Positions 33,478 through 42,445 of a stretch of DNA of 64,000 bases are shown here, in pieces. The stretch spans positions 1,860,001 to 1,924,000 of the forward strand of contig NC_015501.1 of assembly GCF_000212375.1 (NCBI RefSeq), written 5' to 3'. Made by a program: the position numbers and the translations under genes. How positions within the stretch are numbered: the stretch's first letter is position 1; every line of letters starts with the position of its first letter. Source of the DNA: Porphyromonas asaccharolytica DSM 20707. Its GTDB lineage: Bacteria; Bacteroidota; Bacteroidia; Bacteroidales; Porphyromonadaceae. Under the pieces are notes generated by a model. The model was not told the origin of the DNA. It was given only the letters and a program-made list of their open reading frames with translations, and did no database searches.

Positions 33478-34202
33478 GAGACTAGCGACGCTCTCAGTGC
33501 AAGTATCTCGGGCAACTCACGTAGATCCCTTATTTCATCGACCAAGTGACGCTGATCGTCATACTGAGGCATAGGCACTTGCCACAGGTTGTACCAGATG
33601 GAGTCGATACCACTATTGAGTGCTCCCACGATGTCACTCGGCCAACTATCCCCGATGACCACAGCTTCCTGGCGGCTACACGATACTGCTTTCAGTGCGT
33701 AGTCAAAGAACTCGGGCGCCGGCTTAGGCACCCCGACATGGTCGACCAGTATCACTTTGTCAATGTAGGGTGCCAAGCCCGAACCATTGATCTTGCCGTA
33801 CTGCGTCTCTTCAAATCCATTACTAATGATACAGATCGTGTAGTCTCTATGTAGCCCTGCGAGCACCTCTAGGGCATGCGGTATAAGACCCGTCTGCTGC
33901 TGCACGTACTGCATAAACCTTTGGTTGAGCATGTTGACCTGCTGGTCGCTCCACGAGACTTGCCCCCGTAGTGGATAGCGCAGACGGTCTAGAAGCAACT
34001 GCTCCTTGCTGATATACCCCTTGCGATAGTCGTCCCAGAGCTGCTCCTGATGAGGGAAGTAGACGGCAAAGTAGTCCTCAAAGGTCGCATAGTAGCTCCC
34101 CCACCCCTCCTCATCGTAAAGCCTGTGGAGGCTGGCCTTATTATTGTCAAAGGTAGCCCAGAGCGTGTCATCGAGGTCGAAGAGTAGTGCTTTATACTTC
34201 AT
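33474..34202 (-). CDS. YjjG-type HAD family hydrolase (noncanonical pyrimidine nucleotidase)
   Basis: A 242-residue HAD phosphatase. Motif I is DLDDTLW (nucleophile Asp-10), motif II ISNGFEETQ, and the motif III Lys lies in VGVPKPAPEFF. Motif IV is VIGDSWPSDIVGA. A helical C1 cap lies between motifs I and II. The DLDDTLW opening and the SNG motif are typical of YjjG, which removes phosphate from pyrimidine mononucleotides, including damaged ones. Coupled to recO. Confidence 0.88.
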   Translation of the reverse strand: MKYKALLFDLDDTLWATFDNNKASLHRLYDEEGWGSYYATFEDYFAVYFPHQEQLWDDYRKGYISKEQLLLDRLRYPLRGQVSWSDQQVNMLNQRFMQYVQQQTGLIPHALEVLAGLHRDYTICIISNGFEETQYGKINGSGLAPYIDKVILVDHVGVPKPAPEFFDYALKAVSCSRQEAVVIGDSWPSDIVGALNSGIDSIWYNLWQVPMPQYDDQRHLVDEIRDLRELPEILALRASLVS

Positions 34203-34241
34203 AGGGTTGCTAGCAAACTAGTGATGTCTCTCATAAACTTC

Positions 34242-34273
34242 AAAGGGGAGGTGTCTCAGGCACCTCCCCTTTT
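34242..34273 (-). terminator. Terminator between the coiled-coil lipoprotein gene and the HAD-recO pair
   Basis: AAAGGGGAGGTG (34242-34253) pairs with CACCTCCCCTTT (34261-34272), an almost perfect stem. On the minus strand it is followed by GAAG without a strong T run. Confidence 0.75.
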
Positions 34274-34301
34274 GCATCAATGTAGTGTGTAAAGAAACTG
34301 A

Positions 34302-35153
34302 TTAGTAGATCTGTATGACAAGTATCTTAGAGAGGCTCCAGAACTCTTTAGGATTAGTGATCTCAAGAGTTAGCATCTTGTCCTCTCCCTTGACCAGCTT
34401 GTAGCTAGACACAGGGTGCTTCGTCTTAAGCTCTGCCTTCTTGGCATAGAGAGGTATCGAAGTAACCTTGCGTAGATCGATCTGCGTAAAGTAGTCTGAC
34501 TGATAGCCCTCTGTGACGACCTCGCCATTGCGGACGATGTTCATATCCTTAAGGTCGCGAGAGGTACCGATACAGTAGCGTACCGTGTTGAGAGCAGCGT
34601 CCTGACGCTCTATCTCAGCTTGCTGTGCTGCAGAGGTCTTGCTTAGATTCTCTACGTTATTGCTCAGACCTGTGACCATAGAGTCAAGGACACCGATGGC
34701 GTAGTTCTTGCGCTTGAGCTCCTCAGTGAGATCTAGGATCTCAGCATTCTTAGCATTGAGCTGATCTTGTAGCGTGCCGATGGTACGCTTTAGCGAGCTG
34801 TTTTTGTTTCCAGACTGGGCGAGCTTCTTGTTTAGAAGATCGATCGTCTGACGGTTGGACTCTAGCTTCTCATTGATCAGGCGCAGATTGTCCTCGATCT
34901 TAGCACGCTGAGACTGGGGTACCTCGCTATTGCTATCTAGCGATATCATACCCTCTAGCTGCTGTATCTGAGCGAAGTTTTGGATCACCATATTGATTAG
35001 TGAATCCTGCTCAGCAACTTGCGTGCGGAGAGACTGCAGTTCGGTGAGCTCCTTCTGTCGCTCTTCCTCCTGCTTACTGTTTTTACCACAAGCGGTGAGC
35101 ATTAGTAGCACTACTACCAATGCTGATAAAGTGAGAGATAGTGACTGTTTCAT
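34302..35153 (-). CDS. Coiled-coil lipoprotein
   Basis: A 283-residue lipoprotein with lipobox LLMLTACGK (Cys-22). Residues 25-190 are a nearly continuous coiled coil, with heptad-like LNEKLESNRQTIDLLNKKLAQ and LKRTIGTLQDQLNAKNAEI. The C-terminal 90 residues form a small beta domain (VVTEGYQSDYFTQIDLRKVTSIPLYAKKAELKTKHP). Related Bacteroidetes proteins are sometimes labelled collagen-binding adhesin (Cbp1-like), which I would not assert here. It overlaps the rsmI stop as ATGA. Confidence 0.82.
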   Translation of the reverse strand: MKQSLSLTLSALVVVLLMLTACGKNSKQEEERQKELTELQSLRTQVAEQDSLINMVIQNFAQIQQLEGMISLDSNSEVPQSQRAKIEDNLRLINEKLESNRQTIDLLNKKLAQSGNKNSSLKRTIGTLQDQLNAKNAEILDLTEELKRKNYAIGVLDSMVTGLSNNVENLSKTSAAQQAEIERQDAALNTVRYCIGTSRDLKDMNIVRNGEVVTEGYQSDYFTQIDLRKVTSIPLYAKKAELKTKHPVSSYKLVKGEDKMLTLEITNPKEFWSLSKILVIQIY

Positions 35154-35881
35154 AATTGTATAGTTGTATCTTCTGTTATGTGTTTACTGCTGTTTTTGGG
35201 AGTTTTGGTGGGCGTGGCGCCTGCTACAACGATGACGAACTCCCCTCGAGGAGCCGTCTCCGCAAAGTGGTCGCTTAGCTCTTGTAGCGTACCTCGCCGC
35301 ACCTCTTCGTGTAGCTTAGACAGCTCGCGACAAGTAGCCGCCTGCCGCTCTGCGCCAAAGTATGTGATCAAGTCTGAGAGCGTGCGACAGACTCGATATG
35401 GCGACTCATAGATGATGATGGTGCGTGTCTCGGTGGCTAGTGCCGTGAGGAGTGTCTGCCTCCCCTTCTTGACGGGGAGAAAGCCTTCATAGCAAAAGCG
35501 AGACGTGTCTAGTCCACTAGCGACTAGAGCCGGAACGAAAGCAGTAGCCCCAGGCAAGCAGGTGACCGTCACGCCTGCATCGATGCAAGCTCGTATGAGC
35601 ATAGCTCCTGGATCATTGATGCCTGGCGTACCGGCATCGCTGATGAGCGCTACGGAAGTACCCTCGGCAATGCGCTGAGCTAGTCGCTCTGAGGTCTTGT
35701 ATTCGTTGAACTTATGGTGGCTCTCCATAGGCTTCGCTATCTCGTAGTGCCGCAGCAATACGGAGGAGGTGCGTGTGTCCTCGGCAAGGATCAGATCAGC
35801 CTCACGTAGAGCTTCTAATCCACGCAGGGTGATGTCTCCTAGATTACCTATAGGGGTCGGTACGACCGTTAGTTGAGCCAT
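35150..35881 (-). CDS. rsmI: 16S rRNA (cytidine-2'-O)-methyltransferase RsmI
   Basis: A 243-residue tetrapyrrole-methylase-fold enzyme that 2'-O-methylates C1402 of 16S rRNA. Motifs are VPTPIGNLGDITLRGLEAL, AEDTRTSSVLL, ISDAGTPGINDPG and IIIYESPYRV. The ATG at 35881 is chosen because the longer version begins almost in the promoter, and because MAQLTVVPTPIGNL matches the family start. Confidence 0.94.
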   Translation of the reverse strand: MAQLTVVPTPIGNLGDITLRGLEALREADLILAEDTRTSSVLLRHYEIAKPMESHHKFNEYKTSERLAQRIAEGTSVALISDAGTPGINDPGAMLIRACIDAGVTVTCLPGATAFVPALVASGLDTSRFCYEGFLPVKKGRQTLLTALATETRTIIIYESPYRVCRTLSDLITYFGAERQAATCRELSKLHEEVRRGTLQELSDHFAETAPRGEFVIVVAGATPTKTPKNSSKHITEDTTIQL

Positions 35882-35926
35882 TGTAGTTATACTGCGTTCT
35901 TGACTTGTCAAGAGACAATTACAATG

Positions 35927-35934
35927 CAAACTTA
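35927..35934 (-). promoter_or_regulatory. Promoter -7 element of rsmI
   Basis: TAAGTTTG on the minus strand fits TAnnTTTG, 46 bases before the ATG at 35881. Confidence 0.6.
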
Positions 35935-36018
35935 CAAAAAACTCGTGGAATCTAGCATCACTGCTCCGATCTGAGCGGAGAAGGCGGTTGTCTACAAACC
36001 TTTTACGAGCGTGCTAAC

Positions 36019-36633
36019 TTATTCGTTAGCTTGCTCTTCTTGCAGTGTGACCCCGTAGATCTCCCCTGCTGCAGCAACAAACGTGGGCATCTCACCTTGT
36101 CGTAGCTGTACCGTGAGATGGTACTGAGAGGTGTAGTCCTGAGCAATGATCTCGGCACCATAGTTCTTGACTAGGAGCATCACGGATCCCATCAGATCCA
36201 TCTGGAAGCTGAGCGTGACACGACTGTATAGGATGACCTCTCTAACTGTTGCCTTGTCTAGGACTAACTCGGTCGTGGAGCGGTAAGCATCGATCAACCC
36301 ACTGGTACCGAGCTTGACCCCTCCGAAGTAACGGACGACTGCCACAGCTACGTCGGTTAGGTCACGGGAGAGCAAGCGTCCTAAGATCGGCTTGCCCGCA
36401 GTACCTGAGGGCTCTCCGTCATCGTTGGAGCGTGTCGCGTACTCCTCATCTCCATAGATCGAGTAAGCCCAGCAGACGTGCGTCGCACTGTAGTGCTCTT
36501 TGCGCAGCTCCGAGATGCGTTCCAGAGCTTCCTCAGCACTAGAGACTGGATAGCAGTAACCGATGAAGCGGCTCCGCTGAATGTTTTGCTCGTCAATGGC
36601 TGGCGACTGAATGGTGTGGTAAAAGTCTTTCAT
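36019..36633 (-). CDS. YigZ/IMPACT family protein
   Basis: A 204-residue protein. RSRFIGYCYPVSSAEEALERI is followed by the family signature DDGEPSGTAGKPIL and by VRYFGGVKLGTSGLIDAYR. A ferredoxin-like C-terminal domain of about 60 residues completes the IMPACT layout. The molecular role of YigZ proteins is not settled; links to translation control are known for eukaryotic IMPACT. It begins 18 bases after the upstream T9SS protein gene and is probably the last gene of that operon. Confidence 0.9.
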   Translation of the reverse strand: MKDFYHTIQSPAIDEQNIQRSRFIGYCYPVSSAEEALERISELRKEHYSATHVCWAYSIYGDEEYATRSNDDGEPSGTAGKPILGRLLSRDLTDVAVAVVRYFGGVKLGTSGLIDAYRSTTELVLDKATVREVILYSRVTLSFQMDLMGSVMLLVKNYGAEIIAQDYTSQYHLTVQLRQGEMPTFVAAAGEIYGVTLQEEQANE

Positions 36634-36651
36634 CGGTAAGGCTCCCTCAGA

Positions 36652-38049
36652 TTAGTTGAAGTTGGGCTGCTGCGAGAAGTCGCTCTCTAGGATATTGACA
36701 TCTCCGCTCTTGTGGTACTGCACGCCATCGGCACCCTCAGCGGTGATGACGTAGTAGTAGACCCCACTTGGCACGGGCTTGCCTCGGCAAGTGCCGTCCC
36801 AGCCTCCATTAGGATCGCTCCAGCTATAGATCAGTCCGCCCCAAGAGTCGTAGATGCGCCCTTCGAAAGAGATAAGCGACTGATGCACCACCTGAAAGAG
36901 ATCATTGACCCCAGGACTGCTAAAGGGCGTAAAGACGTTCGGCACCTCGAGCCTTGAGCTTTGTACCGTTACCACCACGGGCTGAGAGGTAGCTGTACAA
37001 CTGGCCGTACGGTCGCTCACTGTGCCGTAGAGGGTATAGGTACCCATCTTGTCGAAGGTGTACTGAGCTTGTCGTCCGTTGAACTGCAGCACCACGGGAG
37101 CTTCCTCTGAGGGGGCGGCTCCCTCGACGATTACTATCTGGTAAATGACCGCTGCAGGCTCATTAGCGATCAAGTCTACCTCCACGTTAGCAGGAGCCGA
37201 GAGACTAGAGGGGAGCTGTCCCGCATTGCTTGCGGTCGAGTCTGCCGCCTGCGACTGACCAGCGCTAAGCAGCCGATAGCGAGCGTGTAGCTCGACACGA
37301 CGAGCTTGTAGCACGGGACTCTCTATGGGCAAGCCGTACTGCTCTGCCACACCTTCGGTAAAGCGATCGCCGATGATAGCAAAGGGGGTGTCCGTCAGCG
37401 GCGCTATCAGGTGCCACGCTCCACCATTGGTCTCGGGGAGCTGCTCTTCTTTTTGCTCTGCGGTGAAGGTGTGAGTCTCCTCCTTGTAGACTAAGTCTTG
37501 GTAGCGCACTATTAAGCCACGATCCGCCTGCATGGTAGCGCCTTGTAGCGTGTGATAGGATATGGGAGCAAGCGGACGAGAGAGGGCGAGCGTCACCTGC
37601 TGGCAAGGCTCGGCAGCATCGTAGTCCGCTGTCAGAGTGAGATCTCCTAGAGAGACACGACTGTAGTCAAAGATCCAGTAATAGGCCCGCGTCATCATGA
37701 TCTGACTAGGCTGAGCGGTGAAGTACCCGCACTCCAGCTGCGCATTTGGCACGGTGACGGTCGTACCCGCATACTGCGCCGTAGCGACGGGCTGCGCCTC
37801 CTGTATCGAGTTGGTGTAGCTGTAGAGCTGCTCTCCCGTAGCTATGGGGAAGGTCAAGGTAACCGCACCACTCCCCTCTCCAGCAGCGGGATGATAAGCC
37901 AAGAGCTGTACCTGCTGCCCCGTCGGGGTATAGGGCTGACTGAGCTTGCCTGGACTAGCAGATGGGCTGGCTGAGACGCTCTGAGCCGAGAGTGTCACGG
38001 CAGAGCTGACGAGTATGAGGAGTAATAGGATCAAGCTTTTAGTCTTCAT
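36652..38049 (-). CDS. Secreted protein with T9SS type B (gliding-motility-like) sorting domain
   Basis: A 465-residue exported protein with a signal peptide (LILLLLILVSSAVTLSAQ). The N-terminal 370 residues are beta-rich without a family I recognise. A PKD/Ig-like strand set (YTFDKMGTYTLYGTVSDR) precedes the C-terminal domain. Residues about 375-465 (VPNVFTPFSSPGVNDLFQV, RIYDSWGGLIYSW, GWDGTCRGKPVPSGVYYYVI) are a textbook T9SS type B sorting domain. The protein is therefore expected on the surface or in the medium. Confidence 0.88.
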   Translation of the reverse strand: MKTKSLILLLLILVSSAVTLSAQSVSASPSASPGKLSQPYTPTGQQVQLLAYHPAAGEGSGAVTLTFPIATGEQLYSYTNSIQEAQPVATAQYAGTTVTVPNAQLECGYFTAQPSQIMMTRAYYWIFDYSRVSLGDLTLTADYDAAEPCQQVTLALSRPLAPISYHTLQGATMQADRGLIVRYQDLVYKEETHTFTAEQKEEQLPETNGGAWHLIAPLTDTPFAIIGDRFTEGVAEQYGLPIESPVLQARRVELHARYRLLSAGQSQAADSTASNAGQLPSSLSAPANVEVDLIANEPAAVIYQIVIVEGAAPSEEAPVVLQFNGRQAQYTFDKMGTYTLYGTVSDRTASCTATSQPVVVTVQSSRLEVPNVFTPFSSPGVNDLFQVVHQSLISFEGRIYDSWGGLIYSWSDPNGGWDGTCRGKPVPSGVYYYVITAEGADGVQYHKSGDVNILESDFSQQPNFN

Positions 38050-38089
38050 GTGGCGTGCTACGATATATATGGTATCTCAAGAGGTCAAG

Positions 38090-41080
38090 CTACTTGCGTC
38101 CGCAGATTGTCTTGTAGTCGCATTCCTTGCAAATGTCCTGTACGGGGGTTTGGAAGAACTTCTTCTCAGGGTCTACTAGCAAGTCCAAGTATTTGAATAC
38201 AATCTCTTTGATTGCGTTTAGATCTTTGGGTTCGTCCAAGTATATTGCCCCTTCACTAGCTGGTACAGCAGGAGCCAGTGAGTAGAGCGTAGGCTGCAGC
38301 TCCTCTATTCCAACCTCTGGCTGCTGAGCATAGAGCAAGGCGTAGAGATAAGACTGTAGCATATAGCCACCCAGCTTATAGTTGTTTTTCTGAAAGCGCC
38401 AGCTTGTTAGCGTATCGAAGGATAGTTTCTTTAGCTTCTTAGGCTGCTTGATAGACCCCGTCTTGTAGTCTACGATGCGACAGATACCGCCACTGACTTT
38501 GTCTACTCGATCGGGCTGACCAGTCATGTATATCGTATGCGTGCCCCACTGGAAGGGGACGTTCTTTATCTTCGTCTCACTAGCCAGCAGCTGGAGCGTA
38601 CCACTGGATCCGAGCAAGAGCCGGTCTATCTCCAGAGCCTTGCTGATGTATCGCTCCAGATCTGTCAGGAGGATATCGTCTGGGGCACTCTTGTCAGAGA
38701 CAATCTCTTTATAGATGTCTGTCAACGTCTGACGAGAGACCTTATGCTCAAGCTGATCCCTAGTGATCACGTCCCCAGCCTTCTGTACCAGTCCTTTGTA
38801 AAACTGCTCCAGATACTCATGCACTATCGAGCCAAGCTCTATCTGTGTCACCACGCCAGGCTCAGGTCGTGGCTCGCCAACACCCTTTATCTTCTTAAGG
38901 TAAAACTGGTAAGGGCACTTGTAGTAAGTGATCAGGTCAGATGGAGAGAAGGTCCTCTCGCCCGAAGTTAGTTGCTCTAGGTAGTCACGCACCTCCTCAT
39001 CTTTGCCCGTGATCTGGGACACCGTCTCGTCTCTCGCTTCCAGTGGGTCTGCATAAGCGGCCTCTTGGAGCTGTAAGTTTGTCAGATAGCGTATCTGATC
39101 CACATAGCGCGAAGGCTCCATCGAGGAGATGCTCTTAGGGCGAGTATCTTGGAGTAGATAAACTTCCTTAGCGCCCTGTATGAGTCGATAGAAGTGGTAA
39201 GCATTGGTATCGTCTTCCGTACGGTAAGTAGTCATGTGAGCAGCTCGCCGTAATAGGTCGGGGATCAGCGTCGTCGTATGGCTCGACTTAGGCAGATCGC
39301 CCTCCTGCACATTGAGCATGATCACATAGTCAAAGGTGAGCGTACGGGTCTCCAAGAAGCCCATCTCCTGCAAGCCCTCTAGCGGAGCGCCCTCGAAGGG
39401 GATACTCCCCACAGCCAACAGCTGCTCCAAGAGATAGGCGACATGTGATGGCGTGTCTAGCAGATGACGATCACTCTCATTCGGTTGTAACAGGTTAGAC
39501 ACTTGAGTGACATAGAGAATGATCTGGTCGAGCGCTTCCGAGAGGATCACTTGATCTATTGGCTCGTCAGCAGGCTCGTCCTCCTCTTCCTCTGGCACTG
39601 ACGAGGTCCCTTTGAGCAGCTCTAGCAGTTGCCCTACACGGCCGAGTAGCTCTTTACCAGTGAAGCTGGGTGTGAGTATCTCTAGGAGAGGCTGTCGCAC
39701 CGCCTCATCAGCCCCATTCGTAAGCTCCTCTATGATCTTACGCAGCTCCGACGCTGTGATGGCGTAGTGGTGCAGAGCTATCTGATCCATCAGGGTAGTC
39801 GTCAGCTCGCCAAAGAGCTTGCGCGTCAAGGGAGCCGCCAGCCACAGCTGTAAGCGTGAACAGGTGAGCTTGACACGAGCTAGCTCTCTATCCAAGGGAC
39901 TCACGAGACCGAAGATGTTTAGGTACCTACGTATCCAGGTCGCCACAGAGGTGTACTGGAGGGGGTAGCCCATCGTCACGTTGAGCGATGTGCAGGTCGG
40001 TTGCTTGAGCGACTTCATCAAGGGAATGAGTGTCTTCTCATCATTGAGGACGATCGCTATGCGCAGCTCCTCAGGTGCTTTAGGATCGTGCTCGATAATC
40101 TTATCGATGAGACTGTTGACCACTTGTGGCTGGAGAATGGTCGAGTTGAGCGAGAGCAGATGAATCTTTGGCGAATACACACGAGCCACTCCTCCGTCTA
40201 TGATCTCGCCCCCGAGGAGCTCGACATTTTGCTCTATCGTACGATAGAGATGATCTGTAAATTCGTCTGTAGCGTCTAGCGAAACCTTTTGCCAGTAAAG
40301 CTGCAGATTAAGAGCCTCAGCACTGGCTATCTGTAGCTTCTTGATGATCTTCTGCTCCGCTGGCGTTAGGTTATAAAGCCCTATGAAGGAGACCAAGCTG
40401 ATCTTCGAGCCACTATGACGACGTAGCTCTTTGAGTAGATCATCGTCAGTAAAGTCTCGCTCTGCAACGAGCCTATAAGCTGCTGCTCGGTACGCCACCC
40501 CGAGCTCGGTTAAACGCGTATTAAATCGCTTGTAAATCTCTCTCCAAACGACGGAGAAGTGGAGATACTCCTCGCCTTGCGGTTTTTTGAAAAAGTCTTT
40601 AGGCAGTGTGGTCCAAAACTTTCGAATTGCTTCACACTCCTCTTCTGTTAAGAAGGAGTAGTCATCAAAAGCATCCAGCTCCTCGAGATTTCCCAAGAGC
40701 ATCTCCACATTTGCCAAGGCTAGATCCATATCTTGGAAGTCTCGCAGCATGCGCTCCGTCTGGCTCAGGCGGAGCATCTGATCTGTCGCCGCCTTTTCCT
40801 CGCCCTGCTCCGCTAGATAAGCTGCGTAGACCTCATAGAGTATCGATATGAGTGCCGTATTGTCTAGGATAACCCGTCCACTCATCTCAGTGATCCACTC
40901 ATCGATAGTGACGATGCGAGGCAGGATAGTGGCAGCATCGACCAGTTGCGCGACGAGCTCACGCTGTAAGAATGTGCCGGCACGCTTCGTCGGCACCACC
41001 AGCAGCTGCTCTCTCAGCGGAGTGCCATTACTGCGCAGTCGCCTGACGACCTGCGAGAGGAAGTTGTCACTAGAGTCCAT
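38090..41080 (-). CDS. AddB-like PD-(D/E)XK nuclease with Fe-S cluster cysteines
   Basis: A 996-residue protein. The N-terminal half resembles inactive helicase AddB/RexB modules (LLVVPTKRAGTFLQRELV, FNVQEGDLPKS-like LNVQEGDLPKS). The C-terminal nuclease has a RecB-family active site (TGQPDRVDKVSGGICRIVDYKTG: Asp, and D-Y-K). One Cys in YYKCPYQFYLKK plus CKECDYKTIC at the end form the 4Fe-4S staple. AddB works with AddA in double-strand break repair. No AddA helicase is adjacent. It overlaps the CPBP protease gene by 11 bases. Confidence 0.87.
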   Translation of the reverse strand: MDSSDNFLSQVVRRLRSNGTPLREQLLVVPTKRAGTFLQRELVAQLVDAATILPRIVTIDEWITEMSGRVILDNTALISILYEVYAAYLAEQGEEKAATDQMLRLSQTERMLRDFQDMDLALANVEMLLGNLEELDAFDDYSFLTEEECEAIRKFWTTLPKDFFKKPQGEEYLHFSVVWREIYKRFNTRLTELGVAYRAAAYRLVAERDFTDDDLLKELRRHSGSKISLVSFIGLYNLTPAEQKIIKKLQIASAEALNLQLYWQKVSLDATDEFTDHLYRTIEQNVELLGGEIIDGGVARVYSPKIHLLSLNSTILQPQVVNSLIDKIIEHDPKAPEELRIAIVLNDEKTLIPLMKSLKQPTCTSLNVTMGYPLQYTSVATWIRRYLNIFGLVSPLDRELARVKLTCSRLQLWLAAPLTRKLFGELTTTLMDQIALHHYAITASELRKIIEELTNGADEAVRQPLLEILTPSFTGKELLGRVGQLLELLKGTSSVPEEEEDEPADEPIDQVILSEALDQIILYVTQVSNLLQPNESDRHLLDTPSHVAYLLEQLLAVGSIPFEGAPLEGLQEMGFLETRTLTFDYVIMLNVQEGDLPKSSHTTTLIPDLLRRAAHMTTYRTEDDTNAYHFYRLIQGAKEVYLLQDTRPKSISSMEPSRYVDQIRYLTNLQLQEAAYADPLEARDETVSQITGKDEEVRDYLEQLTSGERTFSPSDLITYYKCPYQFYLKKIKGVGEPRPEPGVVTQIELGSIVHEYLEQFYKGLVQKAGDVITRDQLEHKVSRQTLTDIYKEIVSDKSAPDDILLTDLERYISKALEIDRLLLGSSGTLQLLASETKIKNVPFQWGTHTIYMTGQPDRVDKVSGGICRIVDYKTGSIKQPKKLKKLSFDTLTSWRFQKNNYKLGGYMLQSYLYALLYAQQPEVGIEELQPTLYSLAPAVPASEGAIYLDEPKDLNAIKEIVFKYLDLLVDPEKKFFQTPVQDICKECDYKTICGRK

Positions 41081-41759
41081 AGATACCCAAGACTAAAAGG
41101 TTATTAAGCATGTGTAGCGCGACCGATGGCCAGAGTGAGTCCGCAGCCCAGCGAAGGTAACCCAGCAAGAGGGCAAGAAAGAAGATCGGCAGCATGCCCA
41201 CGGGATTGAGATGCATCACGGTAAAGAGTAGTGCTGGAAGGAGGATGACGCTCCAGCGTGGAAAGTGCCTCAGCATCATCCACCCCATGAGCGCCCCTCG
41301 GAAGAAGAGTTCCTCGGCAATCGGCGTCAGCACCCCGACGATGAGGAGAGACCATCCTATATTTGAGTCCTCTATGAGCGTCGTCTGCGCCTCCTCGACC
41401 AGCTTGCTCCAGTTGCGTAGCCAAGCACCGCCCCACCCCTCTGGCCATACGGCGACGAGTGCTTCGTTACCCCATGTGAGCAGTAGATAGATGAGCACCG
41501 CAAGGATTGCGTAGAGGAGGCAGCGTACAGGCTTCACCCCCATCAAGTATCGTCTGAGAGGTTGGAGTGGTAAGGCTAGTAGTGCACAAGGCTCCTGCGG
41601 AGCAGGCTGATGGTAGAGCCATCGGTAGCCCCATAGGTAGGTCCAAGAGGCAAGTAGTGCACTACCTCCGAAGGCGATGACACCCACCAAGGAGACTGGA
41701 AGCAGTGGGTAAGTCACCACAAAGAGGATTAAAGAGTATAGGAGCAGTAAGACCAGCAT
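41070..41759 (-). CDS. CPBP family intramembrane metalloprotease
   Basis: A 229-residue multi-pass membrane protein with the CPBP (Abi/Rce1-like) motifs EELFFRG (near residue 143), FTVMH, and HMLNN. Six or more hydrophobic segments are visible. Members cleave prenylated proteins or bacteriocin-related peptides; the substrate here is unknown. The gene overlaps the upstream barrel gene by one base and sits in a tightly packed run with it and the AddB-like gene. Confidence 0.88.
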   Translation of the reverse strand: MLVLLLLYSLILFVVTYPLLPVSLVGVIAFGGSALLASWTYLWGYRWLYHQPAPQEPCALLALPLQPLRRYLMGVKPVRCLLYAILAVLIYLLLTWGNEALVAVWPEGWGGAWLRNWSKLVEEAQTTLIEDSNIGWSLLIVGVLTPIAEELFFRGALMGWMMLRHFPRWSVILLPALLFTVMHLNPVGMLPIFFLALLLGYLRWAADSLWPSVALHMLNNLLVLGIYGL

Positions 41760-42436
41760 CAGCGCACCTTGAAGTAATAGCCCAGCCCCACCGTGACGCC
41801 CAGTTCGCCCGCACGACCGTAATCGTCGCGCACGGTCGTAGCAAAGATGTCACTCAAACCATAGTAGAAGTGTCCGCTCAGCGTGATCCTATGCCTCTGC
41901 GCTATGTCTAGGCTCATGACGGGACCACCTTTGAGTCCCCAGGAGAACTTGCTAAAGAGCGGATAGACATGACGTCTCTGCACGACGGCTCGCGTCTCTT
42001 CGCTCGGTGTGGGACTGCTCACGTCTCGTATGATGTAGCCCACACTTGGACCCACCTCTAGTCCCAGCTGAAAGGGACCAAAAGGATAGTAGATGTGTGC
42101 CATCAGCGTCAGGTCAATGAAGTCCATATCTCTTGAGAAGCTATAAGCGATCGGCTCTGTATACTCCTCTCGCCATCCCCGCTGCTCGTAAGAGAGACGC
42201 ATCGTCATACCCGTATATTTCTGATTAGTCAGCAGCACCCCCACGTAGCCCATAGCTCCTAGGTGGGGCAGCATCTCCACACGTGGCACCAGGTCGAGCA
42301 TTGAGCCACTCACACCTCCACCACCCCCTATGCGCACCTCTAGAGGCTTCAGCTGCGAGCGCTGAGCCTGTGCGGGGAGTACGGAGCAGAGGAGTATGAG
42401 GAGCAGTCCGCTCCACCATTTCATCAAGCTTCGCAT
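41759..42436 (-). CDS. Outer membrane beta-barrel protein (PorT-like family)
   Basis: A 225-residue barrel with a signal peptide (GLLLILLCSVLPAQAQ), a glycine-rich first strand (VRIGGGGGVSGSML), eight or so amphipathic strands, and an aromatic end (VTVGLGYYFKVR). It resembles small eight-strand outer membrane proteins of Bacteroidetes such as the PorT family, but identity with PorT (a T9SS factor) is not shown. The start may be at the in-frame ATG four codons later (MKWW). Confidence 0.75.
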   Translation of the reverse strand: MRSLMKWWSGLLLILLCSVLPAQAQRSQLKPLEVRIGGGGGVSGSMLDLVPRVEMLPHLGAMGYVGVLLTNQKYTGMTMRLSYEQRGWREEYTEPIAYSFSRDMDFIDLTLMAHIYYPFGPFQLGLEVGPSVGYIIRDVSSPTPSEETRAVVQRRHVYPLFSKFSWGLKGGPVMSLDIAQRHRITLSGHFYYGLSDIFATTVRDDYGRAGELGVTVGLGYYFKVR

Positions 42437-42445
42437 AGGGCTGAT

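Noticed and set aside
34302-35153. Firm label as a collagen-binding adhesin
   Set aside because: Only a lipobox and coiled coil are visible. The similarity I recall to annotated Cbp1-type proteins cannot be verified from the sequence.
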